DNA of 49,451 nt from an uncultured bacterium. GTDB lineage: Bacteria; Bacillota; Clostridia; Christensenellales; CAG-917. The translations under genes were made by a program, and so were the position numbers. Positions within the stretch are counted from its first letter, which is position 1. Every line of letters starts with the position of its first letter. Under the pieces are notes generated by a model. That model worked only from the letters and a program-made list of their open reading frames with translations, was not told the DNA's origin and did no database searches. The stretch is from positions 1 through 49,451 of the forward strand of contig CASQXY010000010.1 in the NCBI GenBank assembly GCA_949432885.1, in the 5' to 3' direction. Positions 24,495 to 32,235 of the stretch are shown piece by piece.

Positions 24495-25520
24495 TTACAG
24501 TTTTTTGCCGCAGCCTCTGCAAAATGCGGAGCTGCCCGCATTTTCCGCGCCGCAGTGAGAGCAAACCACCGTCGCACTTGCGATTTTCCTGCCGCAGCCG
24601 GGACAGAACGCGTCCGTGCTCTCGTAGCTGTGCCCGCAGTTGGGGCAGAACTTGCCTCCCTTGCCCGACTTAGGCTCCTTGCCTATGACCTTCATGACCT
24701 CGAAGTACGCTTCCTTGTTGTGCTGTTCCAGCTCGCGCAGATACTTCTCGCGCTCCCACTCTTTGTCGTCCAGTCTTTCGATCTCGGCGAGGTACTCTTT
24801 GAGCTTCTTTTCCCTCGCTCTCTCTTCCGCAAAGTCCTCCACCTTGGCGATATCCTCTTTTGCGATTTCAAAGTCTGAAATTATGAAATCCACAAGTTCG
24901 AGTCCCCAAGAGTGCTCGAATTTCTCGCTCAGCTCCTTGCCGACCTTCTTTGCAATAAGCTTCCTGTTTTCGTCGAACTGGTCGTAGGTGAGATTGTCCG
25001 CGTTCACGACTTTTAGGAAATTGTCCGCAAACTCGTCGGCGACCGCCTCCGTAAATCTTCTCGAAAACTCTTTCAGGTCAAATTCCTTTCTGAAACCGAC
25101 AACCTTTCTAAAAAACTGCTCGGGATTGCAAACCGAAATTCCGAATACGCCGTTGGCGCCGATTTCGATAACCTTGTTGCTGACCTTATCCCTGTACATA
25201 ACCTTGGAAGGAGTACCCCACTCGATTTTTACGCTTGTCTCCTTGGGGATATAGACGACCTCGACGGATATGCCGCTCTTCCAGTTTTTGACTTCGTTCT
25301 TATCGTCGAAAACCTGATGCGTGCCGCTCTTATACAGTCTGCAATCTCCGCCGCCCTTGATAAGAAGCGCACTGTGCGTAAACGGCACCTCCAAAATCGC
25401 GTTCTTGTCCGTAATCATATCGTTGACTCGTACGAACAGCACCTGATTGTCGTTCACGTCGGCATTGCACAAATTCTGCTCGAATTTGATAACTTGATTC
25501 TTTTTCTTTCCAAATAACAT
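24495..25520 (-). CDS. SPFH (flotillin/band 7-like) protein with zinc-ribbon tail
   Basis: A 341-residue protein of the SPFH 'virion core' type: MLFGKKKNQVIKFEQN start, FVRVNDMITDKNAILEVPFTHSALLIKGG, NGVFGISVCNPEQFF, and GLELVDFIISDFEIAKEDI before a charged coiled coil (about 215-290). Two zinc ribbons end the chain (CPNCGHSYES...CPGCGRK and CSHCGAENA...CRGCGKK). SPFH proteins oligomerise on membranes into microdomain scaffolds or cages. No membrane helix is present, so attachment would be peripheral. The ATG at 25520 follows GGAGGAGG. It is the first gene of the operon, behind the promoter at 25580-25609. Confidence 0.82.
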   Translation of the reverse strand: MLFGKKKNQVIKFEQNLCNADVNDNQVLFVRVNDMITDKNAILEVPFTHSALLIKGGGDCRLYKSGTHQVFDDKNEVKNWKSGISVEVVYIPKETSVKIEWGTPSKVMYRDKVSNKVIEIGANGVFGISVCNPEQFFRKVVGFRKEFDLKEFSRRFTEAVADEFADNFLKVVNADNLTYDQFDENRKLIAKKVGKELSEKFEHSWGLELVDFIISDFEIAKEDIAKVEDFAEERAREKKLKEYLAEIERLDDKEWEREKYLRELEQHNKEAYFEVMKVIGKEPKSGKGGKFCPNCGHSYESTDAFCPGCGRKIASATVVCSHCGAENAGSSAFCRGCGKKL

Positions 25521-25579
25521 GTTCTCCTCCTCCGAAAGCGTTGCACGCAACGCGGTATATATATAAATATACTTTTTTC

Positions 25580-25609
25580 AGTATACAAGAAGAACATACT
25601 CACCGTCAA
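25580..25609 (-). promoter_or_regulatory. Promoter of the SPFH/ESCRT-like operon
   Basis: Minus strand: TTGACG (25604-25609), 18-base spacer, TATACT (25580-25585), about 50 bases of leader before the SPFH ribosome binding site. The genes down to the ATPase are only 3 to 19 bases apart, so this should serve all five. Confidence 0.7.
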
Positions 25610-25692
25610 CCTCTATGTTAAGATTTTGTAAACAGCTGTCGTAAATTTTCGGAAAACGGCGATTGAAAGGACAAACCCACAAGAATTATCAA

Positions 25693-25718
25693 ATAAAAAT
25701 GCGGCGCAAAAGCGCCGC
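25693..25718 (-). terminator. Terminator after the PH-domain gene
   Basis: On the minus strand GCGGCGC/GCGCCGC with loop TTTT is followed by ATTTTTATTT. It separates the PH-domain gene from the SPFH operon, making them independent transcripts. Confidence 0.85.
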
Positions 25719-25747
25719 GTTCACAATCGCAAAAAAACGATTCCCCG

Positions 25748-26422
25748 TTATCTGTCAAACAAATCCCCGTCGAAAGGACTGTCTTGATACTCCGTATCGT
25801 AACCCGGATTGAAATCGGGACGAATAGCGTTGGGATAGCTCATATCGGTTTTGATGTCCGTCACGACTTTTTGCAACTTAGTTCCGATAATATACGGATT
25901 TTTTATATCGAACAGCACCGCCGAATTGGTGGAAGCGTTGACATAAATATCGCCTACCTTAAACAGCTTATCCGTCCAGCTCACCTTGACGTAGACGCTC
26001 TCGATTTCACCGTAATTCAGAAACTTGAAATCTATCCCGATTACGCCCGAGCGCACAATGATTCTTCTGTCCGTCACAACATATTCGATGTTTTGTATTT
26101 CGACAGCCGCCTTTATTGTACGCCCCAGCCAAAGCCATACGGGAGTGAGATGAAGCAAAAAAAACGGGATGATGAAGCCCAGCAAGGCAAGCGACATTGC
26201 GCCGCGCGACATACCTATCGAAATGCCGACTATAAACGCGCCGTCAAACAAAAGCCAGATTATGGCGATTGGGAGCATCTTCACCATTTCCTGCAATATG
26301 TACGCCTTTTTGTTCGGCTTGCCGCGCCACAGCACGGACTCACCCGCCGACAGCACGTCCTCAACGCTGTTGGCTTGCATAGTATCCGATATGTCGAAAT
26401 ATTTCTCGTCTATACTTCTCAT
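25748..26422 (-). CDS. Membrane protein with bacterial PH domain
   Basis: A 224-residue protein. ESVLWRGKPNKKAY near the N-terminus is the typical lead-in of bPH2/YdbS-type proteins. Two membrane helices follow (about 40-90, LPIAIIWLLFDGAFIVGI and LALLGFIIPFFLLHLTPVWLWL), then the PH-like barrel with YVVTDRRIIVRSGVIG and YGEIESVYVKVSWTDKLFKVGDIYV. The C-terminus is an unstructured Asp/Pro/Tyr-rich tail. The ATG at 26422 has GGAGG seven bases upstream; the frame further up overlaps the promoter. It lies next to the SPFH/ESCRT-like operon with its own promoter and terminator. Bacterial PH proteins often accompany membrane stress systems; partnership here is inference. Confidence 0.8.
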   Translation of the reverse strand: MRSIDEKYFDISDTMQANSVEDVLSAGESVLWRGKPNKKAYILQEMVKMLPIAIIWLLFDGAFIVGISIGMSRGAMSLALLGFIIPFFLLHLTPVWLWLGRTIKAAVEIQNIEYVVTDRRIIVRSGVIGIDFKFLNYGEIESVYVKVSWTDKLFKVGDIYVNASTNSAVLFDIKNPYIIGTKLQKVVTDIKTDMSYPNAIRPDFNPGYDTEYQDSPFDGDLFDR

Positions 26423-26442
26423 AAACAGCCTCCGTGTCATCA

Positions 26443-26471
26443 ATTATACAGCCTGTCCAAACCTGTTGCAA
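26443..26471 (-). promoter_or_regulatory. Promoter of the PH-domain gene
   Basis: Minus strand: TTGCAA (26466-26471), 17-base spacer, perfect TATAAT (26443-26448). The start site falls near 26436, leaving about 14 bases before the ATG at 26422. Confidence 0.75.
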
Positions 26472-26722
26472 GCGTTTGGAACAACCGTTTAACACAATTC
26501 TTGATTCCGCATAAATACATATTTTATTAAAAAACGTGTTTTAACATATAAATTATGATAGATAAAACACTTATTTCGCAAATATATTCCGTAGCATTAT
26601 AAATTTTTATTTGTTAAATAAACCGATAAAAAACCGCTTTTCTCTCGGTTTACTTTATTACGTTATGTTGAATAAAAGCGCCGCTTGCGTCAAAAAATTT
26701 CCAAAAAACTTTTCCCAATCCG

Positions 26723-26751
26723 TTGACATCGCATTTTGACTGTGCTAAATT
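26723..26751 (+). promoter_or_regulatory. pyrG: Promoter of pyrG
   Basis: Perfect TTGACA (26723-26728), 17-base spacer, TAAATT (26746-26751). It leaves a leader of about 160 nt (26758-26917) containing GGGCGCATGCCCC and, at about 26854-26879, an ACGCC(T)n...AAAGGGCGT hairpin. Sequence left of it (26472-26722) is A/T rich with no gene. Confidence 0.7.
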
Positions 26752-26917
26752 GATAGCTGTTTTTGATTGGGCGCATGCCCCGTCGGAAGCGTAAATAACG
26801 AAAACCGATTTCAGGCGATTTTTTTCTTAGGAGCTTCAAGCCCTAAAAAAAAACGCCTTTTTTGTTTTTAAAGGGCGTGAAATTTAAAAAATTCATAGCA
26901 CATCGGAGGCGCAAATT

Positions 26918-28513
26918 ATGGCAAAATACATTTTCGTAACAGGCGGAGTCGTGTCGGGACTCGGCAAAGGCATTGTAGCGGCGTCGCTTGGCAGACTGCT
27001 CAAACTCCGCGGATATAAGGTCGCCGCACAAAAGTTCGACCCCTATATGAATGTAGACCCCGGCACAATGAACCCCACTCAGCACGGCGAAGTTTTCGTC
27101 ACCCACGACGGCGCGGAAACGGATTTGGACCTCGGGCATTATGAACGCTTTATTGACGAGAATCTGACCGAATTTTCAAATCTTACGAGCGGAAAGGTCT
27201 TCTGGTCCGTACTCAATAAGGAGCGCAACGGAGAATACCTCGGACAGACGGTGCAAATTATCCCTCACGTCACAAACGAGATAAAGGATTTTATCAAAAA
27301 GAACGTGGAACTCACAGGCGCGGACGTCATGATTACGGAGATAGGCGGCACAATCGGCGATATAGAAAGCCAACCTTTCCTCGAAGCCATCAGACAGTTC
27401 GCCTCCGACGTAGGCAGAAAAAACTGTCTTTTTATACACGTCTGCCTTGTGCCCTATATAAGCGGCTCGGACGAATACAAATCCAAGCCCGCCCAGCATT
27501 CCACAAAAGAATTGCAGGCTATGGGAATAAGCCCCGACATCATCATCACGCGTTCCGACGAAGACTGCGGCGAAGCGATACGCAAAAAAATCGCGCTGTT
27601 CTGCTCCGTAAAAGAGGATTGCGTGATTGCAAACACCACCGCGGACTGCCTGTACGAGGTGCCGATTATGTTGCACAAAAACGGTCTGGATAAGGTCGTT
27701 TGCAGGGAGCTTGGTCTGAAAAACAAATGCGACCTCACGCCTTGGAAGACTATGGTGCGCGATATCCGCTCGCGGAAAGGAATGACGAGAATTGCAATCG
27801 TAGGGAAATACGTGTCCTTGCACGATTCCTATCTCTCCATTGTGGAATCCCTCAATCACGCTTCCTACGCCTGCCACACCAATCTGCAAATAGAATGGAT
27901 AGACAGCGAAGAAATTACGCGGCAAAACGCGGCGGAAAAGCTGAGAGGCATTATGGGCATACTCGTGCCGGGAGGTTTCGGCACGCGGGGAACGGAAGGA
28001 ATGATAGAAGCCTGCCGTTACGCACGAGAAAACGACGTGCCGTATTTCGGAATATGTCTCGGAATGCAAATAGCCGTCATCGAGTATTCCAGACACGCGG
28101 CGGGCATACAGGACGCAACGAGCGGCGAGTTTTCAGAGGGCGGAACGCACGTTATCGACTTGATGCCCGACCAAAACGGCAAACGCATCGGCGGCACTAT
28201 GCGGCTGGGAGCATACCCTTGCCGCATCTCAAAGGACACGCAGATGTACGCGGCATACGGAGAGGAGCTTATCGAGGAGCGCCACCGTCACCGCTACGAG
28301 TTTAACAACGACTATTGCGCCGACCTTGAAAATGCGGGGCTTATAATCAGCGGAACATCCCCCGACGGCAGCATTGTCGAAACCGTGGAAGTCGCCTCGA
28401 ACCGCTTCTTTATCGGCGTACAGTTCCATCCCGAATTTACCTCGCGCCCAAACCGCCCCAATCCTCTGTTCAAAACGTTTGTAAAATGCGCAAAAGAAAC
28501 CGGGTTGCATTAA
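26918..28513 (+). CDS. pyrG: CTP synthase
   Basis: Makes CTP from UTP, ATP and glutamine, the last step of pyrimidine nucleotide synthesis. The 531 residues are full length. The synthetase domain opens [19 protein letters not shown] with the P-loop, then [19 protein letters not shown] and [18 protein letters not shown]. The glutaminase domain begins near residue 290 (RIAIVGKYV), with [10 protein letters not shown], nucleophile Cys in [11 protein letters not shown] (about 380) and the catalytic HPEFTSRP near the end. CGGAGGCG precedes the ATG. The long leader suggests attenuation control by pyrimidine level, as in other Firmicutes, but a classic leader terminator is not clear. Confidence 0.97.
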   Translation: MAKYIFVTGGVVSGLGKGIVAASLGRLLKLRGYKVAAQKFDPYMNVDPGTMNPTQHGEVFVTHDGAETDLDLGHYERFIDENLTEFSNLTSGKVFWSVLNKERNGEYLGQTVQIIPHVTNEIKDFIKKNVELTGADVMITEIGGTIGDIESQPFLEAIRQFASDVGRKNCLFIHVCLVPYISGSDEYKSKPAQHSTKELQAMGISPDIIITRSDEDCGEAIRKKIALFCSVKEDCVIANTTADCLYEVPIMLHKNGLDKVVCRELGLKNKCDLTPWKTMVRDIRSRKGMTRIAIVGKYVSLHDSYLSIVESLNHASYACHTNLQIEWIDSEEITRQNAAEKLRGIMGILVPGGFGTRGTEGMIEACRYARENDVPYFGICLGMQIAVIEYSRHAAGIQDATSGEFSEGGTHVIDLMPDQNGKRIGGTMRLGAYPCRISKDTQMYAAYGEELIEERHRHRYEFNNDYCADLENAGLIISGTSPDGSIVETVEVASNRFFIGVQFHPEFTSRPNRPNPLFKTFVKCAKETGLH

Positions 28514-28536
28514 TTTACATAGTGTAACGGAAATGT

Positions 28537-28570
28537 CATACATATGTCCGAATGTCGGACATTTTGTATG
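28537..28570 (+). terminator. Hairpin after pyrG
   Basis: A perfect 8-bp stem ATGTCCGA/TCGGACAT (28544-28551 with 28555-28562) with a 3-base loop, extended by CATAC/GTATG and containing TTTT on the descending side. It acts as a pyrG terminator or, less likely, as an operator for the next gene. Confidence 0.6.
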
Positions 28571-28659
28571 ATATTTCGCAATTTTAAGGTATTTATCGTT
28601 TGACTTACGCATTTATTACGGATAAAATGTACACATTGTAAGATAACGGAGAAAAAATT

Positions 28660-29529
28660 ATGTTTCATATTATCGTAAATCCATTGGGAGGCAAAGGTAA
28701 GAGCCTGAAAGCTTTGGACGAGGTTGTCGCCATTCTCGAAAAGCACCGTAAACCGTATATCGTACACAAGACGGAGCATCCCGCGCACGCGACCGAAATC
28801 ACCAAACAAATCTCTGATACGCAGGACTGCGACATACTTATGCTTGGCGGCGACGGCTCCTACAACGAGGTGCTCAACGGAATCGAAAACTTTGACAACG
28901 TTACTCTCGGTTTCGTTCCCTGCGGCACCGGCAACGATTTTGTAAACGCAAGCAAGCACCCCAAAACAGTCAAAAAAGCAATGGAGGTCATTCTCAAAGG
29001 GAATCGGGAATATATAGACTTCATTCAGCTCTCGGACAGAAGATGTCTAAACGTGCTGGGAGCGGGCATGGACGTGGACGTTCTGCTGAAATACGCGGAG
29101 ATGAAACCCTTCCACGGCAAGGTGAAATACTATGCTTCTTTGTTTTACACTCTTGCGCACACCAAATGGCACAAGCTCCGCCTTACTATCGACAGCGGCG
29201 AGCCTATGGACAAGAGCGTGTTTATGATAGGCATAGGCAACGGACGCAGTATCGGAGGCGGCATGCCCATATGTCCCAACGCAAAAGTGGATGACGGCAA
29301 GCTGAGTATAGTGGTTGTCAACGAGATGAAAAAGTCCCTCATACCTTTCAGACTTCCCTCTTTCCTTACGGGTAAGCATGTCAAAAAGCCTTGGACGGAG
29401 GAGTTCGAGGGCAGCTCGGTAAAGATAGAGGTGCTCGACGACAGTAAGTTTGAAGCGGACGGAGAGGTGTTTGCAAGCGACCTTATAGACTGCCATATAA
29501 TAAACAATACTCTGAAAGTGTTTAGGTAA
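28660..29529 (+). CDS. Diacylglycerol kinase-family lipid kinase (YegS/BmrU-like)
   Basis: Lipid kinase of 289 residues. It begins MFHIIVNPLGGKGKS, the phosphate-loop region of this fold, followed by LGGDGSYNEVLNGI (about 66-79) and the canonical PCGTGNDFVNA, then IGNGRSIGGGMPICPNAKVDDGKL and KFEADGEVF near the C-terminus. It is closer to the canonical YegS/DgkB type than the kinase at 8699-9583, which lacks PxGTxNDF. AACGGAG lies before the ATG. It is monocistronic, ending at the terminator 29571-29600. The likely role is phosphorylation of diacylglycerol from envelope polymer synthesis. Confidence 0.92.
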   Translation: MFHIIVNPLGGKGKSLKALDEVVAILEKHRKPYIVHKTEHPAHATEITKQISDTQDCDILMLGGDGSYNEVLNGIENFDNVTLGFVPCGTGNDFVNASKHPKTVKKAMEVILKGNREYIDFIQLSDRRCLNVLGAGMDVDVLLKYAEMKPFHGKVKYYASLFYTLAHTKWHKLRLTIDSGEPMDKSVFMIGIGNGRSIGGGMPICPNAKVDDGKLSIVVVNEMKKSLIPFRLPSFLTGKHVKKPWTEEFEGSSVKIEVLDDSKFEADGEVFASDLIDCHIINNTLKVFR

Positions 29530-29570
29530 TAACGCAAAACGGCAATCTAAACCGATAAAATTTGAAATAT

Positions 29571-29600
29571 AAAAATACGCGCTGATAAGCGCGTATTTTT
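29571..29600. terminator. Bidirectional terminator
   Basis: AAAAATACGCGC and GCGCGTATTTTT form a stem with T runs on both strands, between the convergent lipid kinase and DUF4097 genes. Confidence 0.88.
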
Positions 29601-29648
29601 CAAATTCACATTTCGCTTGCGGCGCAGCCGCTCAAAGCGCCGCCCTAT

Positions 29649-30497
29649 CTAAACTGCAAGCCTTTCTACGGTGAGGTCGCCAGATTCGCTGTCCACCTCG
29701 TAATCGCACACGCCGTTTAGGTAAACGAAGCAATCCGTACCTACCTGCTGCGTATCGGTGAACGCATTTTTAAACAAACCGCTGTTCGTCGAATATTTCA
29801 GCGTAAAGCCCATATCTCCCGTCAGTCTGAGCAGAATGTTGCCCGACATTGTATCCACATAGAGCCTCGACGGCGACGTATTGCATTTTATAGTCGAATT
29901 GCCTGAAACGGAATCCACCTCTACTTTGTCCGCATTGCACTCTAAGTACAAATCCCCCGAAACCGTATCGACGTTCACGTCATTGGCAGAACATTTCAAA
30001 TTTACAAACCCCGAAACGCTGTCGACTTCGATTTCTCTTGCCGAAATGTCTATAACTGAAATCTCGGCGGAAGTACCGTCTATATCGATTTCACCGAGGT
30101 ACATGTCCGAAGGCACGGTGACTGTCAGATGCTTTACGAGCTTCCCGACGGACAGTGTCCCCGACTTGGCGTATTTTATGCGTAACGTTGTCCCGTCTAC
30201 GAGGTAGTGCATCGTAGTGTCGCGGCTTGGCTCTTCTCCCTCCGAAAATTCGGAAAAAGTCACCAGACTCCCCGCCTCGCCGCCGATAACAGTAATCGTG
30301 CCGTTGTACCAGTCCACGTCGATATCTGTTATTTCGGAAATTCCCGCACGGCCGCTGCTTGCTACGGTATAAAGGCTTTCGTTGTCATAGGTATGCTTAT
30401 AATTATACAAATCGCCGCAAGCCGCAAGCGCGCACGCGACAGCCGTTATAAGCATAACGATAAGCAGAAAGGGGAATAGTCTTTTGATACGCTTCAT
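29649..30497 (-). CDS. DUF4097 (toast-rack) lipoprotein
   Basis: A 282-residue exported protein. Residues 1-27 form a lipoprotein signal (KRLFPFLLIVMLITAVACALAAC, lipidation at about Cys27). The rest is regular beta-strand repeats with the DUF4097 signature, for example IEVDSVSGFVNLKCSAN, VNVDTVSGDLYLECNA, VEVDSVSGNSTIKC, YVDTMSGNILLRL and VDSESGDLTVERL. Such proteins form a beta-solenoid ('toast-rack') and are linked to envelope stress systems. It lies 30 bases after the iron alcohol dehydrogenase and is probably co-transcribed. No enzyme motif is present. A link to the membrane module 4 kb away is possible but not shown. Confidence 0.82.
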   Translation of the reverse strand: MKRIKRLFPFLLIVMLITAVACALAACGDLYNYKHTYDNESLYTVASSGRAGISEITDIDVDWYNGTITVIGGEAGSLVTFSEFSEGEEPSRDTTMHYLVDGTTLRIKYAKSGTLSVGKLVKHLTVTVPSDMYLGEIDIDGTSAEISVIDISAREIEVDSVSGFVNLKCSANDVNVDTVSGDLYLECNADKVEVDSVSGNSTIKCNTSPSRLYVDTMSGNILLRLTGDMGFTLKYSTNSGLFKNAFTDTQQVGTDCFVYLNGVCDYEVDSESGDLTVERLAV

Positions 30498-30527
30498 TGA
30501 GTAAACTCCGAATATACGAGGCTATAA

Positions 30528-31748
30528 TTACATAATCTTACGATAAATCGCTTCGATTTCCTTCTTTCCCCATACCTGCGGACAAGGATAAAGCGGATTC
30601 GCCTCGCTGAGCGCATGCTCTATCATCTTGGGCAGTCTCTCCTCTTCGATGAGCTTTCCGCCCTCTCTCGTAAGAATCCTGTCGGGGATATTCATGGATG
30701 CGTTGAGGTCCTCTATCCATTTGATAAACTTGTTCGCCTTCTCCGCGTTGTCCTTGCCCTCAATGCCGATATATCCCGCGAGCTTAGCCAGTTTTTTATG
30801 CGCGCTCTTTCCGTACGCTTTGAGCACATATGGCAGTATCACGGCATTTGCAAGCCCGTGCGGCACTCCGTATTCCCCTCCGAGCGTATGCGCCACGGCG
30901 TGGACGTATCCGACGTACGCGCGTGTGAACGCCTTGCCCGCAAGGTATGCCGCCTTTTGCATCTGATTGCGCGCTTCGAGATCGGAGCCGTCGTCGTACG
31001 CCTTTTTGAGATACTTGTTTATAAGCACGACCGCCTCCACTGCGTCGCTCTTCGTCCTGCGCGTATTTTCTCCGCCTATGTACGCCTCGACCGCGTGAGT
31101 GAGCGCGTCCATGCCCGTCGTAGAGGTTATATGCAAAGGCAGGGATTTTGTAAGTTCGGGATCCATAACCACGTATCTGGGAATAAGCACGGGGTCGTTT
31201 ATGGGATATTTCTCGTGAGTTTCGGGATTGGATATGACAGCCGCAAGCGTTGCCTCCGAGCCGGTGCCCGAAGTTGTGGGAATCGCGACGAGCGGCGGCA
31301 GTTTTTTCGAGACTTTAAGCACGCCCTTCATCTGCGGAATCGACTTCTTGGGTCTTGCGACTCTAGCGCCTATTCCCTTCGCGCAGTCCATAGCGGAGCC
31401 TCCGCCCAACGCCACGATAACGTCGCAGCCGTTGTCGTTATACATTTTCAGTCCGTCCTCTATGTTGCCGATTGTGGGATTGGGAACAACGTCGTGATAT
31501 ACGCAGCCCTTCATACCCTCGGCTTCGCACGCCGCAAGAATAGGGTCTGCCATGCCCAGCTTATAAAGCCCTCCGTCCGTCACGATAAGTATGCTCTTGA
31601 AACCCTCGCCTTTAAGGAATTTGGGCAGTTCCTTAATCTCGCCTGCGCCCGATAAGGTTTTTCTGTTTTGATTCCAAGGCAGGAACCACATTGCGCACCA
31701 CATCGTCTTTTGAAAAACGCGGCAACCGAATTTGTAAAAGCAATTCAT
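30528..31748 (-). CDS. Iron-containing alcohol dehydrogenase
   Basis: NAD(P)-dependent metal alcohol dehydrogenase of 406 residues. NAD binding is shown by GGGSAMDCAKGIG and IPTTSGTGSEAT. The metal site is in DALTHAVEAYIG and in VHAVAHTLGGEYGVPHGLAN, with the expected Asp and His residues. The N-terminal extension NCFYKFGCRVFQKTMWCAMWFLPWNQ is unusually rich in aromatic and Cys residues but is common in clostridial relatives acting on butanal/ethanal. The ATG has GGAGGGATT upstream. It heads an operon with the DUF4097 lipoprotein. Fermentative reduction of aldehydes is the likely role. Confidence 0.93.
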   Translation of the reverse strand: MNCFYKFGCRVFQKTMWCAMWFLPWNQNRKTLSGAGEIKELPKFLKGEGFKSILIVTDGGLYKLGMADPILAACEAEGMKGCVYHDVVPNPTIGNIEDGLKMYNDNGCDVIVALGGGSAMDCAKGIGARVARPKKSIPQMKGVLKVSKKLPPLVAIPTTSGTGSEATLAAVISNPETHEKYPINDPVLIPRYVVMDPELTKSLPLHITSTTGMDALTHAVEAYIGGENTRRTKSDAVEAVVLINKYLKKAYDDGSDLEARNQMQKAAYLAGKAFTRAYVGYVHAVAHTLGGEYGVPHGLANAVILPYVLKAYGKSAHKKLAKLAGYIGIEGKDNAEKANKFIKWIEDLNASMNIPDRILTREGGKLIEEERLPKMIEHALSEANPLYPCPQVWGKKEIEAIYRKIM

Positions 31749-31801
31749 AATCCCTCCCGATAACGCAACTAGCGCGTATCGCCATTTATAAATATAAAAT
31801 T

Positions 31802-31830
31802 ATTTTATCACCTACAACTTAAATTGTCAA
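31802..31830 (-). promoter_or_regulatory. Promoter of the alcohol dehydrogenase operon
   Basis: Minus strand: perfect TTGACA (31825-31830), 17-base spacer, TAAAAT (31802-31807), about 45 bases before the ribosome binding site. Confidence 0.8.
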
Positions 31831-31903
31831 AAAACTTTTGATATAACGCTTTAATACGAATTCAGAGCGTAAAACCGCTTATCAATCGCAGAAATTGAAA
31901 AAA

Positions 31904-32116
31904 CTATTCTTCCGTCCTGCCTATAAGAAAATCGACGGTGACGCCGAAAAACTCCGCGAGTCGCCAGCAATCCAGCACGTTGGGGACAATCCTGTTCTGC
32001 TCCCAACGGCAAATGTTCGCCTGACTCGTGCCTACCTGCCCAGAAAGGTCGCGCTGCGACAGCCCCGATTCCTCGCGTAATAGCTTTATACGGTTGTGTG
32101 AAAAGTCGTATTCCAT
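31904..32116 (-). CDS. Small XRE-family transcriptional regulator
   Basis: A 70-residue Cro/C1-type repressor. The helix-turn-helix is IKLLREESGLSQRDLSGQVGTSQANICRWEQ (about 10-40), followed by the family tail LAEFFGVTVDFLIGR. There is no sensor domain. It is divergent from the zinc-ribbon membrane protein at 32236, and three closely matching palindromes lie between them, so it very likely represses both itself and that gene. Its -10 (TATAAT, 32140-32145) overlaps the end of the first palindrome. No strong ribosome binding site precedes the ATG. Confidence 0.9.
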   Translation of the reverse strand: MEYDFSHNRIKLLREESGLSQRDLSGQVGTSQANICRWEQNRIVPNVLDCWRLAEFFGVTVDFLIGRTEE

Positions 32117-32127
32117 ATTTTAAGAAT

Positions 32128-32141
32128 ATACAAATATGTAT
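32128..32141. promoter_or_regulatory. Operator 1 of the XRE regulator
   Basis: Perfect palindrome ATACAAATATGTAT between the divergent genes, overlapping the -10 of the regulator's own gene. Confidence 0.75.
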
Positions 32142-32156
32142 TATATTGTACTATAA

Positions 32157-32170
32157 ACACAAATATGTGT
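32157..32170. promoter_or_regulatory. Operator 2 of the XRE regulator
   Basis: Perfect palindrome ACACAAATATGTGT, 29 bases from operator 1 and 30 from operator 3, so all three face the same side of the helix. Confidence 0.75.
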
Positions 32171-32186
32171 TGATTTTACTTGACTG

Positions 32187-32200
32187 ATACAAATTTGTAT
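32187..32200. promoter_or_regulatory. Operator 3 within the promoter of the membrane protein gene
   Basis: Near-perfect match to the other two, ATACAAATTTGTAT. It lies in the spacer of the plus-strand promoter (TTTACT with TATACT, or TTGACT with TATCCT, 17 bases apart), so a bound repressor would block transcription of the 32236 gene. Confidence 0.75.
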
Positions 32201-32235
32201 ACTATCCTAAATTCATCAAACAAAGGAGAAAACTC

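Noticed and set aside
26758..26917. Classical pyrG attenuator with reiterative G addition
   Set aside because: The predicted start does not fall on a GGGC run and the hairpin near 26854-26879 lacks a following U tract; regulation by the leader remains possible but is not supported.
27176..28096. 306-codon minus-strand frame inside pyrG
   Set aside because: Antisense shadow of pyrG without motifs or a binding site.
30615..31655. 346-codon plus-strand frame opposite the alcohol dehydrogenase
   Set aside because: Arg/His-rich shadow text with no recognisable domain; the opposite strand is a clear Fe-ADH.
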